Below, piece after piece: positions 8,355-17,173 of a stretch of 64,000 bases of DNA. Numbering within the stretch: the stretch's first letter is position 1; each line of letters starts with the position of its first letter. Made by a program: the position numbers and the translations under genes. The notes beneath the pieces are model-generated. The model was not told the origin of the DNA and did no database searches. It saw only the letters and a program-made list of their open reading frames with translations. The stretch spans positions 1 to 64,000 of the forward strand of contig JACJXR010000011.1 in the NCBI GenBank assembly GCA_020636505.1, written 5' to 3'. Source of the stretch: Chitinophagales bacterium (GTDB lineage Bacteria > Bacteroidota > Bacteroidia > Chitinophagales > Chitinophagaceae).

Positions 8355-9817
8355 ATATGCTCGGACATTTGCAAGGTATATACTCTAAGGTTTTCCTGCT
8401 CGTATATTTTTTCGTTCAAAAATGGTTTGATGTTCGGGTTCTCATCCACAGGGCTATCTGTGAACAAATACTTTGCACCCTTGCTAATGAAAAACTTCAA
8501 GTCGTACTCGTTTAAGTAGTCGCTGTCAAAAGTCCAACCCTTACGGTTAAGGTAATACAAAAGTATGTAGTGCGAAATATCATTACCGACTACGCAATAT
8601 GCATCCTCGTTCACCAAAGCTCTCAACTCGTCTTTATGGTCGTAGTAGACATGATTGAACCCCGGCTCTGTTGTGTTCCATCTGCTGTCTACGCGTAAGA
8701 ATGCCGTTATGGGTAATATTATCAATGCCAATATGGATATGGCTTTCAGGATTTTGTTTCGACCATTCAGCAGCTTATATGCTCCGTATGCCACCAATAC
8801 AAATAAGAAAGGTAAGAAGGGGAACATGTAATAATCATGTACCAATGTTATCATATTCACCTCATACAGATAGTAAAGACATACGGATATGAATACAATG
8901 AATATGGATAAGTAGTATTTGCTTCGATATAGTTTCTTTTTGAAGAAGAAAAACAATCCTGCAAGGAAGAACAATGTTGAACCATAGTTAAGCAACAGCT
9001 CAGGTAGCATAGAGCTGAGTGTGCCGGTTATAATATTGAGCACTTCGCTTGATGCATATGTACTTGTGTCGAATATTCCTTTAACCACACCGTTGCCATG
9101 CCATGTAGGTATTACATTTATATACCAAACAGCAGGAGGAATAAGGAACAGTCCATATACAAGAGCAGGCGTAAACGCAAGTTTTATGTCTTTCCTGAAG
9201 TAGGCAATCAAAAATACCACATCCACAAGCCCATATAAAACAAACGGCAGCTTGGCCATGGTTGCCATCATGAGCATTAGCCCACTAAATATTATATGCT
9301 TGACCTTCCGGTCGTTGAAGTATTGAAAATAGAATACAAAGCTCCATATGGCACAGCACATGGCTAAATTGTCGGGCAATGGGTTGGCTGTGTAATAATA
9401 AAACACAGGTGAGAATGAGAATGTCCATGCCGCCAATACCCCAATCTTTCGATTATTGAACAGGGTGTAGCATAAGCGATACATCCCTAATACAGAGCAA
9501 AAACCTAACAGTAGTGTAAGTAGTCGACTGATGATAATCTGTTGTCCGAATGCTTTGTAGAATATGGCAAATACCCATTGCATGATCGGGAACTCCATTC
9601 TCATTATCCTATCTGTATGTGCATGGTCGTTTATCTTGGGATTCAGTATGTTGAAGTCTTCTGCGGCGAAGTTGTCAATAACAGTTTGTGTTTGAGTCTG
9701 TCGCCACACGTGTATACCTATCAGGTCGGTATTTAAGATATGTGAGTGCATGATGAGGCTCAGCAACATCATTGCAGGCAGCAGTAGTTTATGGTTTTTT
9801 GATAAAAAGCTCGTCAT
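8351..9817 (-). CDS. GT39-family membrane glycosyltransferase (ArnT/PMT-like)
   Basis: 488 residues with about ten hydrophobic segments. After the first membrane helix comes a periplasmic loop with HVWRQTQTQTVIDNF and MRMEFPIMQW, typical of PMT_2/ArnT-like enzymes that take sugar from polyprenyl-phosphate donors. The C-terminal ~100 residues form a soluble periplasmic domain. It would transfer a sugar to a lipid, glycan or protein outside the cytoplasmic membrane; the acceptor is unknown. Translationally coupled to the propeller lipoprotein, which may be its partner or substrate (inference). Confidence 0.82.
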   Translation of the reverse strand: MTSFLSKNHKLLLPAMMLLSLIMHSHILNTDLIGIHVWRQTQTQTVIDNFAAEDFNILNPKINDHAHTDRIMRMEFPIMQWVFAIFYKAFGQQIIISRLLTLLLGFCSVLGMYRLCYTLFNNRKIGVLAAWTFSFSPVFYYYTANPLPDNLAMCCAIWSFVFYFQYFNDRKVKHIIFSGLMLMMATMAKLPFVLYGLVDVVFLIAYFRKDIKLAFTPALVYGLFLIPPAVWYINVIPTWHGNGVVKGIFDTSTYASSEVLNIITGTLSSMLPELLLNYGSTLFFLAGLFFFFKKKLYRSKYYLSIFIVFISVCLYYLYEVNMITLVHDYYMFPFLPFLFVLVAYGAYKLLNGRNKILKAISILALIILPITAFLRVDSRWNTTEPGFNHVYYDHKDELRALVNEDAYCVVGNDISHYILLYYLNRKGWTFDSDYLNEYDLKFFISKGAKYLFTDSPVDENPNIKPFLNEKIYEQENLRVYTLQMSEHI

Positions 9818-9924
9818 GCAACCACAATATAAGACTTACAGAAAATACAAGCTTCATAGTTAATGTATTATCAATGAGTTATGCTCCATTAGCAGAATTA
9901 TAACAAAATGAAGGGGTACAAATG

Positions 9925-9973
9925 TTTGTTCATAATGTAAAGTTTATTTTACTTTGCGTAAAGTTTATTTTAC
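9925..9973 (+). promoter_or_regulatory. Promoter with two tandem GTAAA-N6-TTTAC operators
   Basis: TTTG at 9925-9928, 20-nt spacer, TTACTTTG at 9949-9956 (7/8 of TAnnTTTG). Two identical 16-mers GTAAAGTTTATTTTAC lie at 9937-9952 and 9958-9973, each a palindrome and 21 bp apart, so on the same DNA face. They overlap the -7 box and the expected start site, a repressing arrangement; a half-site GTAAA follows at 9979. The XRE protein encoded downstream is the obvious candidate repressor. Confidence 0.7.
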
Positions 9974-9994
9974 AAAATGTAAATATTGTTTGTC

Positions 9995-10444
9995 ATGAAA
10001 TTGATCTATTTATTGCCCAACAAATTGAGAGTATTGGGTTTTGTGCTACTACCTGTAGCGATCGCACTTATCGTTATGGTTTATGGCTATGATTATTATT
10101 TGCCGTTCTTGGAGTATACGGGAAAAGAGAACTCCAACTTTTTAGACTTACGCAACCATAACCTTACAGATGAATTAGGGGTTGTTTTGAGCATCATCAG
10201 CTTGTTTCTTATTGCGTTTACAAAAGAGAAGCATGAAGATGAATATTTACAAGGTGTGAGGTTGAAAGCACTACAGCTGAGTGTGTACATCAACTACTTT
10301 GTGCTTGCGCTGTCTACACTGCTGATATACGGTACCAACTACCTTACAGTCATGTATGCCAACTTGTTTACGATACTTATTATTTTCATTGTGGTGTATT
10401 ATTACAATGTGCATGTAAAAGGACGCATAGCCGAGGAGGGATAG
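9995..10444 (+). CDS. Four-helix integral membrane protein paired with XRE regulator
   Basis: About 149 residues from the ATG at 9995 (a TTG at 9986 is less likely). Four hydrophobic segments are visible (VLGFVLLPVAIALIVMVY; LGVVLSIISLFLIAF; VYINYFVLALSTLLIY; LFTILIIFIVVYYY) with a charged cytoplasmic stretch TKEKHEDEYLQGVRLKA between the second and third. No enzyme motif. Small membrane proteins of this kind are commonly encoded just before a short XRE regulator in Bacteroidetes and Firmicutes; what they sense is not known. It ends one base before the regulator start, so the two form an operon. Confidence 0.72.
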   Translation: MKLIYLLPNKLRVLGFVLLPVAIALIVMVYGYDYYLPFLEYTGKENSNFLDLRNHNLTDELGVVLSIISLFLIAFTKEKHEDEYLQGVRLKALQLSVYINYFVLALSTLLIYGTNYLTVMYANLFTILIIFIVVYYYNVHVKGRIAEEG

Positions 10445-10445
10445 T

Positions 10446-10646
10446 ATGAAGAACAATATAAAAGTGGAGCGAGCAAAGAAAGGTGTCACACAAGCCGAGT
10501 TGGCCGATGCCATCAAAGTATCCCGCCAAACCATCAATGCTATGGAGGCGGGGAAGTATATCCCATCTACCTTGCTTGCACTCAAAATAGCCAAATACTT
10601 CGGCACGATAGTCGAAGAGATATTCTCGATGGAAGAAGGAGAGTAG
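10446..10646 (+). CDS. Short XRE-family transcriptional regulator
   Basis: 66 residues, almost entirely one Cro/C1-type helix-turn-helix: VERAKKGVTQAELADAIKVS then RQTINAMEAGKYIPSTLLAL and IAKYFGTIVEEIF. This compact form is typical of YgzD-type regulators cotranscribed with a membrane protein. It probably binds the paired GTAAAGTTTATTTTAC palindromes over its own promoter and represses the operon; that link is an inference from position and symmetry. Confidence 0.88.
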   Translation: MKNNIKVERAKKGVTQAELADAIKVSRQTINAMEAGKYIPSTLLALKIAKYFGTIVEEIFSMEEGE

Positions 10647-10649
10647 TGT

Positions 10650-12065
10650 TTACCTCAATTCCAGCAAAGCCACATTCTCGATATGGTGTGTATGAGGGAA
10701 CATGTCCACGGGTTGCAACTTTGTGACCTTGTATCCTTCGTTCAGCAGTTGTAGATCTCTTGCCTGTGTGGCAGGGTTACAACTCACATACACAATTTTA
10801 GGAGCACGCATTTTCAGCAATTGCTCTACGAGCTTTGCATGCATACCGGCACGTGGCGGATCGGTGATAATAACATCGGGCCGCCCGTGCTTTTCAAAGA
10901 ATTCGTCTGTGCAGATATCTATCACATCGCCTGCATAAAAATGACAGTTGTTCAGTCCGTTCTTTTCGGCGTTTTTCTTAGCGTCTACAATGGCATCTTC
11001 CACCACCTCGATACCGATTATCCTTCCTGCTTTCTTGGAGCAGAAGATGCCGATGCTACCTGTTCCGCAGTATAGGTCGTACAAGACTTCGTTTCCTGTA
11101 AGCCCTGCAAATTCGCGTGTTACACGATACAGTTCTTCAGCCTGAAAGGTATTGGTTTGGAAGAAGGACTTCGGAGATATGATGTATTTGAAGTCTTCAA
11201 GTGTTTCTTCAATGTATCCCTTACCCTTATACAGCTTTACGTCTTGGTCGTAAAGGCTGTCGTTCATTTTTGAGTTGATGGTATAATGCAGTGACGTAAT
11301 GCCAGGTACATTTTCAAGTATATGCTCAAGCAGTGCAATACGTTCTCCTTTGCGCTCATGTTGCATCACAAGGTTTACCAATACCTCGCCAGTTCTTGCA
11401 ACACGAATGATGATGTTCCTCAACCATCCTGTATGTTGCCTATGGTCGTAGTAGGGTAGATTATGCTCGGTAGTGTATTCGTTCAATACTTTCAGCAGCG
11501 TATTGGTCGGTTCGTCTTGCAGGTAGCATTGGTTGATAGGCACTACTTTATCAAACAATCCCGGTGCATGAAAACCTAAAGCAGGTTCTTGTGGAATGAT
11601 TTCATCACCTGCTGCAGCAAGTTCTTCATGAGTTCTGTATCTATGTGTACAGAAAGTAAACTCCAGTTTGTTGCGGTAGAACTGTTGCTTGGGACTACCT
11701 AATATAGGTTGTATGGTTGGCAGCTCAATGTGACCAATACGTTTCAGTTGGTCTTCCACCTGCTGCTGCTTGTATTTCAGTTGTTGCTCGTATGGCAGCA
11801 TTTGCCATTTACACCCACCACATACGCCGAAGTGCTCGCAGAAAGGTGCCACGCGAGATTCCGAAGGTTGAAGTAACTCCATTATCTTCCCTTCGGCAAA
11901 GCTCTTCTTGTTCTTGGTTACAAACACATTCACAACATCGCCGGGTATGGCATTGGCCACAAACAGCACCTTGCCGTCTTCAAGACGAGCGATGCTTTTT
12001 CCTTCGGCGGCATATGCTTCAATTGTTATATTCTCTAAAACCCTGTTTTTTCTTTTCCTTGACAA
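10650..12065 (-). CDS. rlmD: 23S rRNA (uracil-5-)-methyltransferase, RlmD/RumA type
   Basis: About 471 residues from the TTG at 12065; an ATG at 12122 would add 19 residues, but a TAGCTTTG promoter box lies inside that extension and relatives begin at the LSRKRKNRVLEN sequence. Contains an N-terminal TRAM domain (ITIEAYAAEGKSIARLEDGKV), a 4Fe-4S cysteine cluster (CEHFGVCGGC plus a later Cys), a SAM site (YDLYCGTGSIGIF) and the catalytic motif VSCNPATQARDL. It methylates U to m5U in 23S rRNA (U1939 in E. coli). Convergent with the XRE gene, with only 3 bp between them. Confidence 0.92.
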   Translation of the reverse strand: MSRKRKNRVLENITIEAYAAEGKSIARLEDGKVLFVANAIPGDVVNVFVTKNKKSFAEGKIMELLQPSESRVAPFCEHFGVCGGCKWQMLPYEQQLKYKQQQVEDQLKRIGHIELPTIQPILGSPKQQFYRNKLEFTFCTHRYRTHEELAAAGDEIIPQEPALGFHAPGLFDKVVPINQCYLQDEPTNTLLKVLNEYTTEHNLPYYDHRQHTGWLRNIIIRVARTGEVLVNLVMQHERKGERIALLEHILENVPGITSLHYTINSKMNDSLYDQDVKLYKGKGYIEETLEDFKYIISPKSFFQTNTFQAEELYRVTREFAGLTGNEVLYDLYCGTGSIGIFCSKKAGRIIGIEVVEDAIVDAKKNAEKNGLNNCHFYAGDVIDICTDEFFEKHGRPDVIITDPPRAGMHAKLVEQLLKMRAPKIVYVSCNPATQARDLQLLNEGYKVTKLQPVDMFPHTHHIENVALLELR

Positions 12066-12092
12066 ACCTGTTAGAATTACGTTAAACAACTG

Positions 12093-12100
12093 CAAAGCTA
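12093..12100 (-). promoter_or_regulatory. -7 box for rlmD
   Basis: TAGCTTTG on the minus strand, full match to TAnnTTTG, ~28 bp before the TTG start at 12065. It helps decide the start; a -33 element is not obvious. Confidence 0.4.
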
Positions 12101-12210
12101 CAACGCTTTGCATAGCATCCACCGTCTTAATGACTTAAATTTGCTATGATATAGCATAGAAGTTCTAATATAATCTAAGCATAACCAAAATTGTTACCTT
12201 CACGGGCTAT

Positions 12211-13626
12211 ATGATGAAAAATATACTATCGTTTCTATTGTTTCTTGCAGCACTCACCAATACAGCTTATGCTGCAGATGGTTATACCATCAATATTCAA
12301 TATTCTGATGTTGCCAATCAAGGCGTTTACTTGGCACACTATTACGGCACACCGTTACCGACCATTTTCAAGGTGGACTCCACCGTACTTGACGGTAAGG
12401 GTAAGGCTACTCTAAAATCGGACAACAAGATCGTAGGTGGACTCTACCTGATTGTACTTCCTGAAAAGAGCGTGTACTTTGAAGTACTGTTGAACAACGG
12501 TGATAAGCTGGATATAACAGCAAAAGCTGACGGCTTGCCATTGGAATTGAAATACAAAAGCAGTGCGGAGAACAATCGCTTTGTTGAGTACTCGAGCTTT
12601 TTGAGTGAAGTGGGCACGAAGCACCAAGAGCTGATGGAAAAGCTCAAAACAGCCAAGACAAGCAAAGATTCTACGGCAGTACAGGAAGAGATGCAAAAAC
12701 TTGGCAACTCTGTAAAGAAATACAGAAAAGACTATGTGAAGCAGTATCCCAAAACATTGCTGTCAAATATTTTCAGTGCATTGGAAGTACCTGAAGTGCC
12801 ATCAAGCATCAAGAATAAAGACGATCAATTCTGGTATTACAAAAGACATTATTGGGATGGAGTAGACCTGACCGACGACAGACTTACTTACACTCCTTTG
12901 TTGGACAATAAACTGAGTGAGTATTTCGGTCAGCTTGTGGCTCCTGTTGCAGATACCTTCAATGCAGAAGCCGATATATTGCTAGAAAAAGCAAGGCCGT
13001 CAAAAGAGATGTTCAAATACATCCTCAATTGGCTGACCACTTATGTGCAGAAAAGCGATGTGATGGGAATGGATGCGGTGTTTGTGCATTTGGTGGAGAA
13101 CTACCATATGAAAGGTGAGGCTTTTTGGTTGAGCCAAGGCACGCTGCAGAAGTATATAGACAGAGCAAGGAGCATAGCGCCGAATGTGGTGGGTAATGTT
13201 GCTCCGGAGATAAAGATGAAAGGTATGGATGGTAAAGACTACTCACTGTTGGGTACCGATGCCAAATATACTTTGCTTGTATTCTGGTCTCCCGACTGTG
13301 GACACTGTCGCGAAGTGATACCTAAAGTGGACTCTTTGTATAAGGCTGCCAAGCTCAAAGAGAAGGGGATGAAGATATACGGCTTCAATGTGGATAGAGA
13401 TATGCCTGTTGAACAATGGCAGAAAGTAATAAAGGAATTTGAATTGAATGACTGGATACACGTTAACGATCCTGATGGTACATCTAGGTATCGCTCTAAT
13501 TATGACGTGTACGGTACCCCGAGCATATATTTAATGGATGATAAGAAGATCATCAGAGGTAAAAAACTCGACCATACCAATATATTGCAGGTAATAGATA
13601 TAATAAAAAGTAAAACAGATAAGTAA
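12211..13626 (+). CDS. Periplasmic thioredoxin-like (TlpA family) protein, copy 1
   Basis: 471 residues with signal peptide (MMKNILSFLLFLAALTNTAYA). Residues ~25-115 are a DUF4369-like beta domain (GVYLAHYYGTPLPTIFKVDS), ~130-330 an alpha-helical middle part resembling DUF5106, and the last ~140 a thioredoxin fold with active site WSPDCGHC (Cys363, Cys366) and the cis-proline loop YGTPSIYLMD. Such proteins reduce or rearrange disulfides in the periplasm. First gene of a three-gene run: 21 bp to its paralog, then 18 bp to a prolyl isomerase, so the operon looks devoted to folding of exported proteins. Partner reductase not seen here. Confidence 0.87.
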   Translation: MMKNILSFLLFLAALTNTAYAADGYTINIQYSDVANQGVYLAHYYGTPLPTIFKVDSTVLDGKGKATLKSDNKIVGGLYLIVLPEKSVYFEVLLNNGDKLDITAKADGLPLELKYKSSAENNRFVEYSSFLSEVGTKHQELMEKLKTAKTSKDSTAVQEEMQKLGNSVKKYRKDYVKQYPKTLLSNIFSALEVPEVPSSIKNKDDQFWYYKRHYWDGVDLTDDRLTYTPLLDNKLSEYFGQLVAPVADTFNAEADILLEKARPSKEMFKYILNWLTTYVQKSDVMGMDAVFVHLVENYHMKGEAFWLSQGTLQKYIDRARSIAPNVVGNVAPEIKMKGMDGKDYSLLGTDAKYTLLVFWSPDCGHCREVIPKVDSLYKAAKLKEKGMKIYGFNVDRDMPVEQWQKVIKEFELNDWIHVNDPDGTSRYRSNYDVYGTPSIYLMDDKKIIRGKKLDHTNILQVIDIIKSKTDK

Positions 13627-13647
13627 CAGGTTATACAACAACTACTC

Positions 13648-15108
13648 ATGCGTAAAACAATATTATTGTCCTTGCTGCTTGCCGTTGTAGTTTTCAGCGC
13701 AAGTGCTCAAAAGCCGGTAAAAGACGGATACAAGATCAGGGTGAAGTTCACCGATGTCACCGACAGTCTCATCTACTTGGTGCATTACTACGGTAAGTCA
13801 TTGCCAACCATCTACAAAACGGATTCCGCCAAGCTGAACAGTAAAGGTGTTGCCGTATTTGAAAGAGATACGGCTGTTTTGGGTGGTATCTATATGGTAT
13901 TGATGTCTGACAAGTCCAGCTATTTTGAGATGTTGTTGAAGAATGGTGATGACTTTTCTGTTGAGGCTGACAAAGCGGGTTTGCCGACTAGTATCAGATT
14001 CAAAGGCTCACCTGAAAACGAGCGCTTCGTAGGCTATGTGAACTACCTGATGGATTATGCCAAGAAGCAGGAGGCGCTTATCAAAAAGCTGAGTGAGGCC
14101 AAAAATATGGCAGATACCAACAAGGTAAGAGGCGAGTTTGGTACACTTTCTAAGGAGCTGAAAGATTACAGAAACAATTACATGAAGCAATATCCGAAGA
14201 CGCTGTTGTCAAACATATTCGGTGCGTTGAAAGTTCCTGAGATACCTGAGGGCCCTCATTATTTGGAAGATGGTAAAACCATCGACAGCAATTTTTCTTA
14301 CAATTACTACAAAGAGCATTATTGGGATGATTTCAACTTTGAAGATGAGCGTCTGATACACACGCCTATATACGACGGTCGCCTTGACGAGTATTTCAAC
14401 AAGTTGATGTTGCCGATACCTGATACCATACAATATGAAGCCGACCAATTGTTGGGCAGGATAAAGAACCAAAATGAAATCTATAAGTATACACTGTGGT
14501 GGATAACCAACTTCTGCGAGGAAAGCAAGGTAATGGGTATGGATGCTGCCTTTGTGCATATGGTGGAGAACTACTATATGAGAGGTAAGGCATTTTGGTT
14601 AAAGCCTGAGGATATTGAGAAGTATGCTGATAGGGCTCATAAAATAGCCCCTAACGTGCTGGGTAACATTGCTCCAGAGTTGAATATACCGGGCCTTGAC
14701 GGCAAAGATCATTCACTACACGCTGTGAATGCAAAGTATACATTGCTGATATTCTGGTCTCCTGATTGCGGACATTGCTTAAAGGAAATGCCTTTGGTGG
14801 ACTCGGTTTACAACGCGGTACTGAAGAAAAAAGGGGTGAAAATATACGCCGTACGTACAGATGGTACCATTGAAAAATGGAAAGAGGTCATAGAAAAGAA
14901 CGGTTTTGATGACTGGATACACGTACACGATCCGGAAAGAAAGACAAGATTCCGCTCTACTTACGATATATATAGTACGCCTGTGCTATATTTGCTGGAC
15001 GATAAAAAGATAATCGTCGGCAAACGAATGGATCATTCCAACATTGCGGAAGTGATAGAGTTTGTAGAACGTAAGAAAGAAAGAGAAGCTTCAGAAAGTA
15101 AAAAGTAA
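13648..15108 (+). CDS. Periplasmic thioredoxin-like (TlpA family) protein, copy 2
   Basis: 486 residues, same architecture as the gene before it, clearly a tandem duplicate: signal peptide, LIYLVHYYGKSLPTIYKTDS domain, PKTLLSNIFGALKVPEIP in the middle, and a thioredoxin domain with WSPDCGHC (Cys374, Cys377) and YSTPVLYLLDD. Differences include a short insertion after the PEIPEGP segment, the residues following CGHC (LKEMP versus REVIP) and a charged C-terminal tail KKEREASESKK. The copies have diverged enough to suggest separate substrates or partners. Neither copy has lost its cysteine pair. Confidence 0.87.
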   Translation: MRKTILLSLLLAVVVFSASAQKPVKDGYKIRVKFTDVTDSLIYLVHYYGKSLPTIYKTDSAKLNSKGVAVFERDTAVLGGIYMVLMSDKSSYFEMLLKNGDDFSVEADKAGLPTSIRFKGSPENERFVGYVNYLMDYAKKQEALIKKLSEAKNMADTNKVRGEFGTLSKELKDYRNNYMKQYPKTLLSNIFGALKVPEIPEGPHYLEDGKTIDSNFSYNYYKEHYWDDFNFEDERLIHTPIYDGRLDEYFNKLMLPIPDTIQYEADQLLGRIKNQNEIYKYTLWWITNFCEESKVMGMDAAFVHMVENYYMRGKAFWLKPEDIEKYADRAHKIAPNVLGNIAPELNIPGLDGKDHSLHAVNAKYTLLIFWSPDCGHCLKEMPLVDSVYNAVLKKKGVKIYAVRTDGTIEKWKEVIEKNGFDDWIHVHDPERKTRFRSTYDIYSTPVLYLLDDKKIIVGKRMDHSNIAEVIEFVERKKEREASESKK

Positions 15109-15126
15109 AATCCAAAACCGATACCA

Positions 15127-17094
15127 ATGCGAAAGTTGACCTTAACGTGTCTGTTGTTAACAAGTATTACAAGCAGTTTATATTCACAAACACTATTTCA
15201 CTTCGGAAAATTCCCTGTCGACAAAAAAGAGTTTATCAGGGTTTATGAAAAGAACGCCATCAACCAAAAACCCGAATACACAAGAGAGGCCCTTACGGAA
15301 TATCTCGACCTGTATGCACTGTTCAGAATGAAGGTGAAGGTTGCGGAAGATAGGCATCTGGATACCATGCACAGTATACAGAGCGAGTTGGACAACTACC
15401 GCTCTCAGTTGGTGAAGAACTATCTTACCGACGAAGAAGTGCAGAACAAGCTGATACGTGAGGCGTATGAAAGGATGAAGTTCAATGTTCATGTTGCACA
15501 CATCATGATACAGTCTTCTCCTCTTGCTCAAGCAAAAGACACAGTTGCACCATACAAGCTGATAGACAGTATATACAACGCTATACAGAAGGGAGCCGAC
15601 TTTGGCAAGATGGCTGCTTTATATTCCGCTGATGCCGGCAATAAAGACAATGGAGGTGACCTCGGTTACCTTACTGCCCTGCAAACCGTTTACAGCTTTG
15701 AAAGCGTAGCATATAATACACCTGTCGGCAAAGTATCCAAGCCATTCAAAACCATACATGGTTATCATATCTTGAAGGTGTTGGACAAACGCCCTGCAGT
15801 AGGTGAAGTGAAGGTTGCACAGATATTGATAGAAGCTACCGCAACAAAAACACCACAACAACTGGAAGAAGCCAAGAAGACCGCTAACCTAGTATATGAA
15901 GAGTTGAAGAAAGGCGCAAACTTCGAGGAGATGGTGAAAAAATACTCTGAAGACAGATTCACAAATGAGAATGGTGGTGAGATGGAGCGTTTCGGTGTAG
16001 GTAATATGGTTCCTGAGTTTGAAAATGCAGCATTTGCACTTAAGTTTCGTGGAGATATCTCCAAACCGGTTAAGACGTCTTATGGATACCACATCCTCAA
16101 GTTGGTGGAGAAATATCCTGTTCCTTCTTACGACAGCATGAAAGACAAACTGAAAGCCAAAATAGAGCGTGATTCTCGTTCTGAAGTGGCTCGTGATATA
16201 TTCTACAACGACCTTAAAGAGAAGAATGGTTTCAGAGAATATGCCGAGAATGTAAAAGCTTTGAAAGAGTGGTTCAAGGCCATTCCTGATACAGGTGCAA
16301 AAGCACACACGTTTACTCAGTCTGACTATAAAGGAGCCGATAAGCCTGTATTCATCATTAAGAAAATCGAATACAAACAGTCCGATTTGTTGACATATGC
16401 CGAAAAGGTGACTCAAGGCCGCGTAATGGGTCCTAAGGATCTTATCTTCAGTAATGTATACGACAACTTTGTGAAGACTGTATTGAACGATATAGTTGAG
16501 CAAAACCTGATGGATGAAAACGAAGACTTCAGAAACCTGATGGAAGAGTACAGAGCTGGTATCATGTTGTTTGAGTTGATGGACAGGAATGTATGGGGTA
16601 AAGCTTCAAAAGATACCGCAGGCTTGAAAGCCTTCCATGAACAAAACAAGAACAAGTATCTGTGGAACCCGGGTTTCAGAGGTGTGATATATACATTCAA
16701 AAACGAGAACCTTGCCAAACAAGGGATGAAACAAATAGGCAAAAAAGGTATGAACGACGAAGCAATGCTTAAGAAGTTCAACTCAGATGATATGCCTGAT
16801 GGTTTGAGCATTGAACGTGGGTTCTACGAGTTTGCTAAGTTCGACAGGTTTGCAAAAGACCAAATAGTACAAGGCAAGGCTTCCGAGGCCAAGAAGAATG
16901 ATGACGGCACGTATTCCGTATTGTTTGCCGAAGAGGTACACAATGAGAAGTATCCTAAGACATTGGATGAAGCTCGCGGATATGTGATAGCCGACTATCA
17001 AGATTATCTGGAGAAAAAATGGAACAAAGAGCTTCGTGATATGTATCCTGTGAAAGTGAACAAAGAAGAGTTTGAAAAGCTAATAAAAGAATAA
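15127..17094 (+). CDS. Periplasmic peptidyl-prolyl isomerase with two parvulin domains (SurA/PpiD-like)
   Basis: 655 residues with signal peptide (MRKLTLTCLLLTSITSSLYSQ). An N-terminal helical region (KEFIRVYEKNAINQKP) is followed by two consecutive PpiC parvulin domains, about residues 120-225 (AHIMIQSS...NGGDLGYL...PFKTIHGYHILKV) and 235-335 (AQILIEA...NGGEMERFGVGNMVPEFENAAF...TSYGYHILKL), and a long C-terminal region. It would isomerise prolines or chaperone outer-membrane and secreted proteins. Last gene of the operon with two thioredoxin-like proteins; a terminator follows 18 bp later. Confidence 0.9.
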   Translation: MRKLTLTCLLLTSITSSLYSQTLFHFGKFPVDKKEFIRVYEKNAINQKPEYTREALTEYLDLYALFRMKVKVAEDRHLDTMHSIQSELDNYRSQLVKNYLTDEEVQNKLIREAYERMKFNVHVAHIMIQSSPLAQAKDTVAPYKLIDSIYNAIQKGADFGKMAALYSADAGNKDNGGDLGYLTALQTVYSFESVAYNTPVGKVSKPFKTIHGYHILKVLDKRPAVGEVKVAQILIEATATKTPQQLEEAKKTANLVYEELKKGANFEEMVKKYSEDRFTNENGGEMERFGVGNMVPEFENAAFALKFRGDISKPVKTSYGYHILKLVEKYPVPSYDSMKDKLKAKIERDSRSEVARDIFYNDLKEKNGFREYAENVKALKEWFKAIPDTGAKAHTFTQSDYKGADKPVFIIKKIEYKQSDLLTYAEKVTQGRVMGPKDLIFSNVYDNFVKTVLNDIVEQNLMDENEDFRNLMEEYRAGIMLFELMDRNVWGKASKDTAGLKAFHEQNKNKYLWNPGFRGVIYTFKNENLAKQGMKQIGKKGMNDEAMLKKFNSDDMPDGLSIERGFYEFAKFDRFAKDQIVQGKASEAKKNDDGTYSVLFAEEVHNEKYPKTLDEARGYVIADYQDYLEKKWNKELRDMYPVKVNKEEFEKLIKE

Positions 17095-17112
17095 CAGTTA
17101 TATTATTTAGAG

Positions 17113-17137
17113 ACGGCTCCATTATCGGAGCCGTTTT
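17113..17137 (+). terminator. Intrinsic terminator of the folding operon
   Basis: ACGGCTCC ATTAT CGGAGCCG followed by TTTTT. Confidence 0.85.
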
Positions 17138-17173
17138 TATTTTGTCTATATTAGTATCTCATAACTTAGACTG

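Noticed and set aside
15889..16503. 204-codon open frame on the minus strand
   Set aside because: Antisense to the double parvulin gene; no motif.
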